Below are positions 9,629-17,070 of a DNA stretch of 64,000 nucleotides, in pieces (within the stretch, counting starts at the first letter, position 1; each line of letters starts with the position of its first letter). The stretch lies in contig JAXMBI010000006.1 in assembly GCA_046349955.1 (NCBI GenBank), positions 198,986 to 262,985 of the forward strand, in the 5' to 3' direction. Source of the stretch: JBGAPH01 sp046349955. GTDB taxonomy: Bacteria > Planctomycetota > Planctomycetia > Pirellulales > JBGAPH01. Position numbers and translations under genes: made by a program. The notes below the pieces were generated by a model, which had not been told where the DNA came from, made no database searches, and saw only the letters and a program-made list of their open reading frames with translations.

Positions 9629-9661
9629 ATGAGTAAACCGAACCAGAGGTGGCTCGCTTGA
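9629..9661 (+). CDS. Ten-residue micro-ORF inside the small RNA
   Basis: ATG at 9629 encodes MSKPNQRWLA followed by TGA. GGAGGT at 9617-9622, a perfect Shine-Dalgarno core, sits six bases upstream. The stop codon lies in the loop of a small hairpin. No plus-strand gene follows for 1.6 kb, so this is not an ordinary operon leader peptide. It could be a dual-function RNA or a ribosome-sensing element. Translation is inferred only from the RBS. Confidence 0.5.
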   Translation: MSKPNQRWLA

Positions 9662-9741
9662 CGAGCAGCCGACGGGCTGTTGGCCGGTAGATCGAAACAA
9701 TCTACCCGCCTATCGCAAGCAGCCATGATTCTGAAATGGGA

Positions 9742-9781
9742 GGACCGGCCGCGATCAACGCACGGCCGGTCCTCTTTTTTT
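9742..9781 (+). terminator. Rho-independent terminator of the small RNA
   Basis: GGACCGGCCG (9742-9751) pairs with CGGCCGGTCC (9763-9772), a ten-base-pair GC-rich stem, and is followed by TCTTTTTTT. It is the clearest intrinsic terminator in the window. Confidence 0.92.
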
Positions 9782-9885
9782 GCGCGCTCTAAGTTGCCGC
9801 CGTGTTCAGTGAGCCGGCTTCACGCCCGCGCGGCACGGCGGGGGTAAATCCCGCCGCTCGCCGACCCGAGCTTTTCGCTTCCGCA

Positions 9886-11031
9886 CTAGCCCGCGATCAA
9901 CAGCTTCTGATCCTTCGCCCCCTTGGCCGGGCCGCCCTGCAGCCAACCGCGAACGGCCTGCTTCAGCCGTAGGCCTTGGGCCCGCGGGGTGAGGCGGTAG
10001 TAGGTTTGGCGGCGGCTGTCGGCCAACCGCGTCGTCCAGTGCCGCTTGATCCCCAGAGCGCCCGGGCCCAGATCGTAGATTTCGTCCCCGCGGCCGAAGC
10101 TGTCCTCGAGCGCCCGCGCAAGCACTACGGCGCCGGCGCCGGCGCCGCCCGCCTCGGGATCGTAGCCCATCCGCAGGCCATACACGTAGCCTTGGTAGGC
10201 GTAGTTGTAGGCAAACGCCACGGGCCGCCCGTCGATCTTCAGCAGGCACAGATCGGCGGCGCCGCTGGTGACGGCCGCGGCATGCGCGTCGCGCAGGAAC
10301 TCGCGAACTTGCGGGTGCGAAAGGGTAGTACCAGTGTCCGATTGCCCCTGCCAGGATCGTGCCGCGAGAGTCTCACAGGCGTTGTAGAGATCCCAGCGCG
10401 GGTCATCCTCGCCGGCGTCTTTCCCTGCCGGTCGGTACCGTACGAACTCCACCTGCCCCAGTCGCGCGAGTTGTCGTTCCGCCCGGCGAATGTTCTCGCG
10501 GTGCTTCGGCTTGCGCGACTGCCAGAAGGCGTGCCAGTCTTCCTTGATTTCGACCTGCGCCGATTGTGTCCAGATGCCTGCCGTGGGGGGGAGTCCGGCG
10601 AGTTGGAGCGCGGCCTCGCTGCGCCCGTGGTCGATCCGTTCATCGTCGATCCAGCGCAGGTCGAGCAGGTCCCAATCCTTGGGAGTGCGGGCGACGCGCT
10701 GCAGTCCGGCGGCCAACACGGCGGCCGGTTGCGGGCCGATCGGCCCGTAGAAGGTGCCCCAGTCGTGCAGCGGATAGGTCAGTACCCGCACCTGTCCGGC
10801 GCGGGTAGCCTCGCGGCGGACGACGAGCGGCAGAATGCCGAGCATTTCGTCGCCCGAGTAGACAAGCAACACCCGCAACCGCTGGGTTGCGCCAAAGTGC
10901 CGCCAATAGGCCTCGAGCCATTCGAAGGACTGGAAGAACGAGGCGCCGCGGGTCTGCGAAAGAAACCGTCCCCACAGGCGACGGTAGACCGAGAGCGTTT
11001 CGAGATCGTTGATTTCGAGGACGCGGAGCAT
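9886..11031 (-). CDS. GNAT-family N-acetyltransferase (FemAB/CelD-like, Acetyltransf_6)
   Basis: 381-aa member of the Acetyltransf_6 family, often found in exopolysaccharide or cell-envelope loci; the acceptor is unknown. The N-terminal half has FFQSFEWLEAYWRHFG (about 36-51), the usual first GNAT-like lobe. The diagnostic helix KHRENIRRAERQLARLG lies near residue 155, and LLKIDGRPVAFAYNYAYQGY near 270 is the second lobe. The ATG at 11031 is preferred; the 19-residue extension to 11088 is Pro/Arg-rich. The gene stands alone. Confidence 0.82.
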   Translation of the reverse strand: MLRVLEINDLETLSVYRRLWGRFLSQTRGASFFQSFEWLEAYWRHFGATQRLRVLLVYSGDEMLGILPLVVRREATRAGQVRVLTYPLHDWGTFYGPIGPQPAAVLAAGLQRVARTPKDWDLLDLRWIDDERIDHGRSEAALQLAGLPPTAGIWTQSAQVEIKEDWHAFWQSRKPKHRENIRRAERQLARLGQVEFVRYRPAGKDAGEDDPRWDLYNACETLAARSWQGQSDTGTTLSHPQVREFLRDAHAAAVTSGAADLCLLKIDGRPVAFAYNYAYQGYVYGLRMGYDPEAGGAGAGAVVLARALEDSFGRGDEIYDLGPGALGIKRHWTTRLADSRRQTYYRLTPRAQGLRLKQAVRGWLQGGPAKGAKDQKLLIAG

Positions 11032-11405
11032 GGCGACTCGGGGGAGCGAGATTGGGCCGGGGTTAGACCGCCCCTCGACCCATCGCAAGCACCGCGCCCC
11101 AGAGGCCTCACAGAATGGAAAGGTCGCCGCAAATGGCTAATTCGCAAAGCATTGCGCACTGGGAGTCCGTCGCAACCTGCTTTTGCGAGGGACATTCTTT
11201 GTTCCTTCGCCGCAACGCCCTCGTTGCTGCCCGGCAACGCGTTTCCCCAAGGCCACGCAGTTGGCCCCGGCCTGTTCGGCGGTGGCAGAGCTAGGGAAAA
11301 GCCCGGAACCTGCCGCACCGGCGAAGGGTTCAAGTTCTCAGGGGGAGATAAGATTCACGTCAGGCGGCCGCCCAAGTCTTTTCTGGCCGCCTTCGGAGAT
11401 CGCTC
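11032..11405. other. Divergent intergenic region
   Basis: 374 bp between the GNAT gene (minus) and the DUF1549 gene (plus). It contains short repeats of CAACGC/GTTGC around 11210-11245 but no convincing gene, terminator or promoter consensus. Promoters for both flanking genes are expected here. Confidence 0.4.
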
Positions 11406-13082
11406 ATGCTGCCGCGTACGGTCGTTGCCGCCGTGCTTTGGATCTGTCTGCCAGGTTGGACCGCTCAAGCGACCGCAGCCGAACTCGACTCCGGCGCCCG
11501 CGCCACCGCCCCCAAGGCGCCCACCATAGACACCTTGCCGGCCTTCGCCGCGCGCCTAAACGCGTCGCTCGCCACCGAGTTGGGCCCGCCACGCGCAGCG
11601 AAATCCAGGAAACAAGACGCCCTCCGAGAGGACCAAGCGTTCCTCCGCGGCGCCTACCTCGATCTGGTAGGCGATCTTCCCACGCCCACAGAAATCCGCC
11701 GCTTCGTCGAAGACTCGCGCGCCGAAAAGCGCGCCGCGCTCGTGCAACGGCTGCTGGCCGATCCCCGTTTTGGCGAGAACCAAGCGCACTACTGGCGCGA
11801 CCTGATGCTGGCCCGCCGCAGCGACGAGCGGGCCCTGATCGCCGGCGGCGCCTTGGTCGACCATCTCACCCGCGAGTTCAACGCCGGCGCGCCGTGGGAC
11901 CAGATCGCAAGCGGCTTCATCACGGCCGCGGGGGACGTGCGCGAGGATGGCCGTACCGCGCTGATCATGGCCCAGATGGGGCAAACGGCCGAAACGGCGG
12001 CCGAGGTCTCGCGGATCTTCCTGGGCGTGCAGATTCAGTGCGCCCAGTGCCACGACCATCCGACCGATCGTTGGAAGCGGGAGCAGTTCCACGAGCTGGC
12101 GGCCTTCTTTCCGCGGATCGCCGTGCGCCCCGACAACAGCGGTGAACGCCGCACCTTTCGCGTGGTGGCCAGCGACCTGACGTTCCGCAAACGCCGCCCC
12201 GACAACGCCCGCCGCGGGACGGCCGAGCACTACATGCCCGACCTAAACGACCCCGCCGCGTTGGGCACGCTGATGCAGCCCGCGCTGTTTGCCACCGGCC
12301 AGCGGCTCGAGCCGGGGCAGGACGACGCCGAGCGGCGAGGGCAGCTCGCGGCCTGGCTGACTTCGCCTGACAACCCTTGGTTCGCCCGCGCGATGGTCAA
12401 CCGCGTTTGGTCGGAGCTCGTCGGCTGGGGCTTCTACACGGCGGTCGACGACCTGGGTCCCGACCGCACCTGTGTGGCGCCGAAAACCCTCGAACTCCTG
12501 GCCAACGAATTCGCGGCCCGAAAGTACGACGTGAAGTGGCTGTTCGCCGCGATCATGGCGACGTCGGCTTATCAGCAGCCGAAGAGCTACGCCCACGTGC
12601 CCGCCGAACACCCCGAGGCCGCGCCGGCGCCCGCCCGGTTGCGCCCCGATCCGCTGTTTCAGGCGGTGCAAACCGCACTCGAGCTGCGGCTGCCGCGCGG
12701 CCGCCTGCAGGCGGCGCGGCCCGCGATGCGCGCCGGGCCCGCCGGGCAGTTCAACGACACGTTCGGCTACGATCCCTGCACCCGCGGCGACGAGCTGGCC
12801 GGCTCGATCCCGCAGGCCTTGCTGCTGATGAACGGCCCGCTCGTAGAACGCGCGCTCCTGGCGAGCAACCCCGGCGGCATGCTCAACCGCACGCTGCGGG
12901 CGATGCCCGACGACCGAGCGGCCGCGACCGAACTGTACCTGCGGTGCTTGTCGCGCGATCCCACGGACGAAGAGCTGCGCACCTGCCTGCAGTACCTGCG
13001 TCGCGCCCCGTCGCGCTCCGAAGGCTTCGAAGACATCCTCTGGTCCCTCGTCAACTCGAGCGAATTCATCCACCGCCGCTAA
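11406..13082 (+). CDS. Secreted DUF1549/DUF1553 protein lacking the cytochrome module
   Basis: 558-aa PSCyt2/PSD1 protein, much shorter than the one at 2939. The signal peptide runs to about residue 26 (LWICLPGWTAQATA). DUF1549 covers about 60-260: FLRGAYLDLVGDLPTPTEI, DPRFGENQAHYWRDLML, and QCAQCHDHPTDRWKREQF, which keeps the CxxCH signature. DUF1553 follows (NPWFARAMVNRVWSELVGWG, LLANEFAARKYDVKWLFAAI). The N-terminal PSCyt1 haem region is absent. It is followed by a DUF1501 gene after 258 bp of repeats. Confidence 0.87.
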   Translation: MLPRTVVAAVLWICLPGWTAQATAAELDSGARATAPKAPTIDTLPAFAARLNASLATELGPPRAAKSRKQDALREDQAFLRGAYLDLVGDLPTPTEIRRFVEDSRAEKRAALVQRLLADPRFGENQAHYWRDLMLARRSDERALIAGGALVDHLTREFNAGAPWDQIASGFITAAGDVREDGRTALIMAQMGQTAETAAEVSRIFLGVQIQCAQCHDHPTDRWKREQFHELAAFFPRIAVRPDNSGERRTFRVVASDLTFRKRRPDNARRGTAEHYMPDLNDPAALGTLMQPALFATGQRLEPGQDDAERRGQLAAWLTSPDNPWFARAMVNRVWSELVGWGFYTAVDDLGPDRTCVAPKTLELLANEFAARKYDVKWLFAAIMATSAYQQPKSYAHVPAEHPEAAPAPARLRPDPLFQAVQTALELRLPRGRLQAARPAMRAGPAGQFNDTFGYDPCTRGDELAGSIPQALLLMNGPLVERALLASNPGGMLNRTLRAMPDDRAAATELYLRCLSRDPTDEELRTCLQYLRRAPSRSEGFEDILWSLVNSSEFIHRR

Positions 13083-13084
13083 CC

Positions 13085-13275
13085 CCCTCTCCCTCCGGGA
13101 GAGGGCTGGGGTGAGGGCCCGCGACATCCGAAGAAGAGTTGACCCGCGGACCTCCGCAATGCGGGAACGCACTTCGGCAACCAGCCAAACTACCGTCCCT
13201 CACCCCCGGCCCCTCTCCCACCGGGAGAGGGGAGAGCGCCGCGCGCTCTCCCTCCGGGAGAGGGCTGGGTGAGGG
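13085..13275. repeat. Cluster of three GGGAGAGGG-type palindromic repeats
   Basis: Three units of the form CCCTCTCCC-x-CCGGGAGAGGG-x-TGAGGG: plus-oriented at 13085-13117 and 13246-13275, and reverse-oriented from 13197 to 13231. The same element occurs at 27194. This repeat type is seen widely in bacterial intergenic DNA. Here the cluster lies inside what is otherwise a PSD1-DUF1501 operon. Confidence 0.85.
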
Positions 13276-13340
13276 TGGCGCAAGTATCTGATCCACCGAG
13301 TTTGAGCCTCAAAGTACGCGGCACCCCGCCGAGAACGTCC

Positions 13341-14636
13341 ATGACCCCCGAAATCCAGCATCACGTCCACCTCGCGGTCCGCCGCGGTACGGTGATCGGC
13401 CGGCGCGATTTCCTCCGGTCCCTTTCGGCAGTCAGCCTGGCGGGGGCCTGGAGCTGGGCCGACCTCGTGAGCGCCCGCGCCGCCGAGCTGCGTAAGGAGG
13501 GTCGCGCCTGCATTCTGCTCTGGATGCAAGGCGGCCCGAGCCAGTTCGAGACCTTCAGCCCCAAGCCAGGGCACGCCAACGGAGGCCCGACCCGCGCCAT
13601 CTCCACGGCTGTGTCCGGCATCGAGCTAAGCGAAAACTTCCCGCACCTCGCCAAGCAGATGCAGCACGTCGCTCTCGTGCGCTCGCTGAACAGCAAGGAA
13701 GGCAGCCATCCGCGGGCCAGCTTCTTGATGCACACCGGCTACCTGCCGACGGCCAGCGTGCAGTACCCCGCCCTCGGGGCCGTGGCGGCGCAGCAGCTTG
13801 GCGACCCGGCCAGCGATCTGCCCAGTTTCGTGCGGATCGGCAGCCGGCTGCGGAACTCGGGGAACGGCGGCTTGCTGGGCGTGGCCTACGACGCCTTCGA
13901 GATGACGCGCGCCGGCAGCCTGCCCGACAATGCCGCGCCGAATGTCGACGCGGGGCGGAATGCGCGTCGACTGGCGCTCCGCGACAAGCTCGACGGCCTG
14001 GGCAGCCAGCTCCCGGCGGAGCGCGCGCAGAATCAGAAGTCGCTCTACGGCCGCACCTCGCGGATGATCGGCAGCCGGCGGATGACCGCCTTCGAACTCG
14101 AGCGCGAGCCGCAGAAGCTGCGCGACGCTTACGGCGAGGGAGACTTCGCTTCTGGCTGCTTGCTGGCCCGCCGGCTGATCGAGTCGGGCGTGACGTTCGT
14201 CGAGGTGTCGGCCGGCAATTGGGACACGCACCAGGATAACTTCGAGCAATCGAAGTCGCTTGCCGGCGAGGTCGACCAGCCGACCGCGCAGCTCATTGCC
14301 GATCTGGCGGCCCGCGGGCTGCTCGAGAAGACGCTCGTCGTATGGATGGGCGAGTTCGGCCGCACTCCGAGGATCAACGCCCGCACGGGCCGCGACCATT
14401 TTCCGCGGGCATTCAACTTGGCGCTGGCCGGCGGCGGAGTGCGCGGCGGGCAAGTCATCGGCAAGACCGACGCCGGCGGCGCGGACGTGACCGAGCGGCC
14501 GGTGGCCGTGCCCGATCTGTTCCAGTCGCTCTGCCACTCGCTGGGCATTGACCCGAACGCGGAAAACACCACTTCCTCGGGGCGGCCGATCAAGGTAGTG
14601 GACAAGGGCAGCGTGGTCCGCGAGCTATTCAGCTAG
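13341..14636 (+). CDS. DUF1501 protein with Tat-like signal
   Basis: 431-aa DUF1501 protein, partner of the gene at 11406. GRRDFLRSLSAVSLAGAWSW near residue 20 is a twin-arginine signal. Motifs: ILLWMQGGPSQFETFSPKPG, LVRSLNSKEGSHPRA, VSAGNWDTHQDNFEQ, LVVWMGEFGRTPRI and GRDHFPRAFNLALAGGG. It is of the shorter DUF1501 type and differs clearly from the copies at 6532 and 59320. The ATG at 13341 is used because the longer frame starts inside the upstream repeat. Confidence 0.88.
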   Translation: MTPEIQHHVHLAVRRGTVIGRRDFLRSLSAVSLAGAWSWADLVSARAAELRKEGRACILLWMQGGPSQFETFSPKPGHANGGPTRAISTAVSGIELSENFPHLAKQMQHVALVRSLNSKEGSHPRASFLMHTGYLPTASVQYPALGAVAAQQLGDPASDLPSFVRIGSRLRNSGNGGLLGVAYDAFEMTRAGSLPDNAAPNVDAGRNARRLALRDKLDGLGSQLPAERAQNQKSLYGRTSRMIGSRRMTAFELEREPQKLRDAYGEGDFASGCLLARRLIESGVTFVEVSAGNWDTHQDNFEQSKSLAGEVDQPTAQLIADLAARGLLEKTLVVWMGEFGRTPRINARTGRDHFPRAFNLALAGGGVRGGQVIGKTDAGGADVTERPVAVPDLFQSLCHSLGIDPNAENTTSSGRPIKVVDKGSVVRELFS

Positions 14637-14760
14637 CCCTGCGTGCAGGGGATCGGCCCTTGTCACTGGTCGCGCGGCTCATTAGCTTACCGTGACCAAT
14701 TTCCCGAGCGCCGGCCCCAAGAGGGGCCCGCCTTGGCGCGCCGACCCCGCTGTGTTCTCT

Positions 14761-15381
14761 ATGCCCCCCAAGTTCATCTATTTCGACCTCGGCCAGGTGT
14801 TGCTGCATTTCGACCGGCAACGGCAATGCCAGCAAATGGCCGACGTCGCCGGCTGTTCTCCCGAGGTCGTCCACCGCGTGGTGTTCGACGACGGTCTGCA
14901 CTGGAAGTACGAGGCGGGCGAACTCACGAGCCAGCAGTTCCACGAGGCTTTTTGCCGGCAGACCGACACGCGCCCGCCGCTCGAGTCCCTGCTGCACGCC
15001 AATAGCGACATCTTTCGCATGAACCCCACGATCGCCGCCCTGGTGGCCGCACTCGAAGGGGCCGGGCATCGCCTGGGGGTGCTCTCGAACACGTGCGAGT
15101 CGCACTGGAACCTCGTCACCCACGGCCGCTATGGCATCTTGCCCGGAGCTTTCAAGGAGTTCGTGCTCAGCTACCAGGTCGGCGCGAGCAAGCCCGACGA
15201 AAGGATCTTTCGCGTGGCGGCCGAGAAGGCGGGCTGCGCGCCGCAGCAGATCTTCTACACCGACGACACGCCGGGACACGTAGACGCGGCGAAAGCCCTG
15301 GGCTTCGACGCCGTGCTCTACACCGACACGGCCGCATTGGCCGAAGAGCTTCGGCAGCGCGGGCTCGAGTTCAACTACTAG
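14761..15381 (+). CDS. HAD-superfamily phosphatase (subfamily IA)
   Basis: 206-aa haloacid dehalogenase-like hydrolase, probably a small-molecule phosphatase of the YihX type. Motif I is FDLGQVLLHFD (residues 8-18) with the nucleophile Asp9; the second catalytic Asp of the usual DxD is replaced by Gly11, as in YihX-like proteins. Motif II is SNTCESHW, the motif III Lys is in GASKPDERIF, and motif IV is YTDDTPGHVDAA. The cap is a small helical domain between about 20 and 90. It converges with the minus-strand gene ending at 15403. Confidence 0.85.
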   Translation: MPPKFIYFDLGQVLLHFDRQRQCQQMADVAGCSPEVVHRVVFDDGLHWKYEAGELTSQQFHEAFCRQTDTRPPLESLLHANSDIFRMNPTIAALVAALEGAGHRLGVLSNTCESHWNLVTHGRYGILPGAFKEFVLSYQVGASKPDERIFRVAAEKAGCAPQQIFYTDDTPGHVDAAKALGFDAVLYTDTAALAEELRQRGLEFNY

Positions 15382-15402
15382 CAGCGGCGAACGGACCGGC
15401 GG

Positions 15403-15954
15403 CTAGCGCCAGATTTGCCACCAAGCTCCCCGAGCCGCTCGCAGAGCTGCCGACGCTTCCGCCGTCGCGATCGGCTCATAGCGAGCAAGATAGGCGAAGC
15501 ACCTGCGCCGCTGGCCCCACGGCAATCGCGGGATCGCCTCCAGCGTGTTGGCGCACGACAGGTTGACGAGATCCACAAACTCGCCGCGCTTCAGCGCAAT
15601 CCGCTCCGACGTCAGGCGGTTGGCGATCGTCGGGCTGCTCGGCTCGCCCAAGTTGGCGTCGAAGCTCTCGCGATTCATTACGCAGAACAGCCAGGCCAGA
15701 CGCTCGGCCTCCCCGCCGATGAGCGAGCGCACCTCGTCGCGCCGATCGAGCGACACGGCGGCCGCCTCGAAGGCTTCGGTGCTGTAGACCGAATGGAAGA
15801 GTCCGGCGTCGCATACGGGCTGTCTCGCTCCCCAGGCCGCCAGCAGCGTCCGCGTGCCGAGCAGATGGTCGAGCAGCGAGCGCCGAGAGTGGTCGAGCGA
15901 GTCGACGCGTGCGCCGGCCAGAAACCGCAGGCAAGCCTCGAGATGCTCGTCCAT
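15403..15954 (-). CDS. HD-like helical protein (DUF6817-like)
   Basis: 183-aa protein whose core (LLDHLLGTRTLLAAWGARQP and CDAGLFHSVYSTEAF) has the spaced His residues and AGLFHS motif of HD-superfamily-like proteins assigned, as I recall, to DUF6817. Conserved DRRDEVRSLIGGEAERL and FVDLVNLSCANTLEA follow. A phosphohydrolase-like role is only an inference. It starts 11 bp after the stop of the UvrBC-motif gene, so the two form an operon. Confidence 0.68.
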   Translation of the reverse strand: MDEHLEACLRFLAGARVDSLDHSRRSLLDHLLGTRTLLAAWGARQPVCDAGLFHSVYSTEAFEAAAVSLDRRDEVRSLIGGEAERLAWLFCVMNRESFDANLGEPSSPTIANRLTSERIALKRGEFVDLVNLSCANTLEAIPRLPWGQRRRCFAYLARYEPIATAEASAALRAARGAWWQIWR

Positions 15955-15965
15955 ACGCCGAGCCG

Positions 15966-16706
15966 TCAGGCATCCGGCTTCTTCTTGGCCAGCTCGTCGC
16001 GGAGTTTCGCCGCCAGCTCGTATTCTTCGGCCGCCACGGCGTCATCGAGCTGCTCGCGGAGCGTGCGGCCGATGCCAAAGTGCTCGCGAATCGAGTCCCG
16101 CAGCTCCCGCAGCCGGGTGACGAGCTCGTCGTCGTCGAAATGCTCCTCGGCGCCGTATTCGACGAACACGTCGCGAATCGCTTCCAGCCCGCGGTGAATC
16201 TCCTCGACCGCCGCTTCCGGGCCGTTCTCCTCGAGCTCCGCCAGCGACGCCGCCTGGGTGCGGTGGAAGAGCACAAAGGGCCGGTACTGCTCGTGGGCCA
16301 GAATCCACTCCTCGTCCGAGGAATGAGCCCGCACGAAGTCCATGAAATCGAGCGTGTGGTTGGCGTCCTGCACCGCCCGGCGGAATTCCCGCAGTTCGAG
16401 CCAACAGAGCCGCCGATGGTAGAACTGCATGAACTCGCGGTCGGCCTCGCCGCATTGCTCTTCCGACAGCTCGAACTTCTCGCCCCCCTTGAAAGCCAGG
16501 CTCAACAGGTAGTCGAAGTAGGTGTCGAAGCCGCCGGGACGCGTGCCATCGGGCCGCTGCTCGAGCTCCATTTGCAGGAGTCCCAGCTCCACCCGCATCT
16601 GCAACACCTTGCGGCCGTTATGCGCTTTGACGATGCGGGCACGCACTTCCCCGGGCGTGAAATCCCATTCGCGCAAGATCGTGTCGATGTCCTGACGCTT
16701 GGCCAT
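15966..16706 (-). CDS. UvrB/UvrC-motif protein
   Basis: 246-aa protein with a C-terminal UvrB/UvrC motif (LREQLDDAVAAEEYELAAKL, about 213-232), the short helical hairpin that mediates UvrB-UvrC or McsA-type contacts. The rest (EWDFTPGEVRARIVKAHNGR, then VELGLLQMELEQRPDGTRPG) is a conserved planctomycete helical domain I cannot name. The start at 16706 removes a 38-residue extension without coding character. First gene of a two-gene operon with the HD-like protein. Confidence 0.75.
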   Translation of the reverse strand: MAKRQDIDTILREWDFTPGEVRARIVKAHNGRKVLQMRVELGLLQMELEQRPDGTRPGGFDTYFDYLLSLAFKGGEKFELSEEQCGEADREFMQFYHRRLCWLELREFRRAVQDANHTLDFMDFVRAHSSDEEWILAHEQYRPFVLFHRTQAASLAELEENGPEAAVEEIHRGLEAIRDVFVEYGAEEHFDDDELVTRLRELRDSIREHFGIGRTLREQLDDAVAAEEYELAAKLRDELAKKKPDA

Positions 16707-17070
16707 GCCCAGCGGGCTCCAGGATGAGGCGGCAAGTGGCGGCCGGCCCAGTACAAGGCGACGCAGCGGGTGCGTGTGGCCAATTATACCCAACCAACCG
16801 CACGGCAGGCCACTGCACACGCAGGCGGCCCCAGCTGCGACTCGAGCCGCCGCCGAATAGCCGGAGTATTCCCTAGAGCCGGCCGCCGCGGGGCCTCTTC
16901 AAGTGCGCAGTGGACATCCGCGTCAGCGCCCGCTTCTCTCGGCCCCCGTGGCACACGATAATTCCCAGGGGAGCACATTTGGCGCGCGCCCAGACCGCGC
17001 CAAGGCGGCTGCACTTCCCGCGCCTTGCCAGGAGGGCGAACCACCCACCACCCGACGCCAGCGTTTTCCT
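16707..17070. other. Divergent intergenic region
   Basis: 364 bp between the UvrBC-motif gene and the acyl-CoA dehydrogenase. I see no further gene, repeat or terminator. CGATAATTCCC near 16958 is a possible AT-rich promoter element for the dehydrogenase, but no good -35 goes with it. Confidence 0.35.

Larger units (their letters stand above)
9526..9781 (+). ncRNA. Unidentified structured small RNA of about 256 nt
   Basis: A free-standing unit with its own promoter and intrinsic terminator between two minus-strand genes. The 5' third can fold as a junction: a closing stem AGTGC/GCACT (9530-9534 with 9605-9609) encloses three hairpins, AAGGAC/GTCCTT (9536-9541/9549-9554), GCCTG/CAGGC (9567-9571/9579-9583) and CTGG/CCAG (9583-9600; its first base abuts the previous stem). 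A perfect Shine-Dalgarno and a ten-codon ORF follow, then a hairpin holding the ORF's stop (CTCG/CGAG), GGTAGAT/ATCTACC, and the terminator. It lacks the tmRNA ends, the RNase P core sequences and the SRP Alu/apical motifs I know, and I could not match it to a riboswitch class. Confidence 0.72.

Noticed and set aside
9526..9781. Identification of the small RNA as tmRNA, 6S, RNase P or SRP RNA
   Set aside because: None of the diagnostic end sequences, core motifs or overall folds could be found; left unnamed.
9976..11529. 517-aa plus-strand ORF across the GNAT gene
   Set aside because: No domain signal; it is antisense to a recognisable acetyltransferase and runs through the intergenic gap.
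13085..13275. Possible CRISPR array
   Set aside because: Only three palindromic units in alternating orientation with irregular spacing; no uniform spacers and no cas genes.
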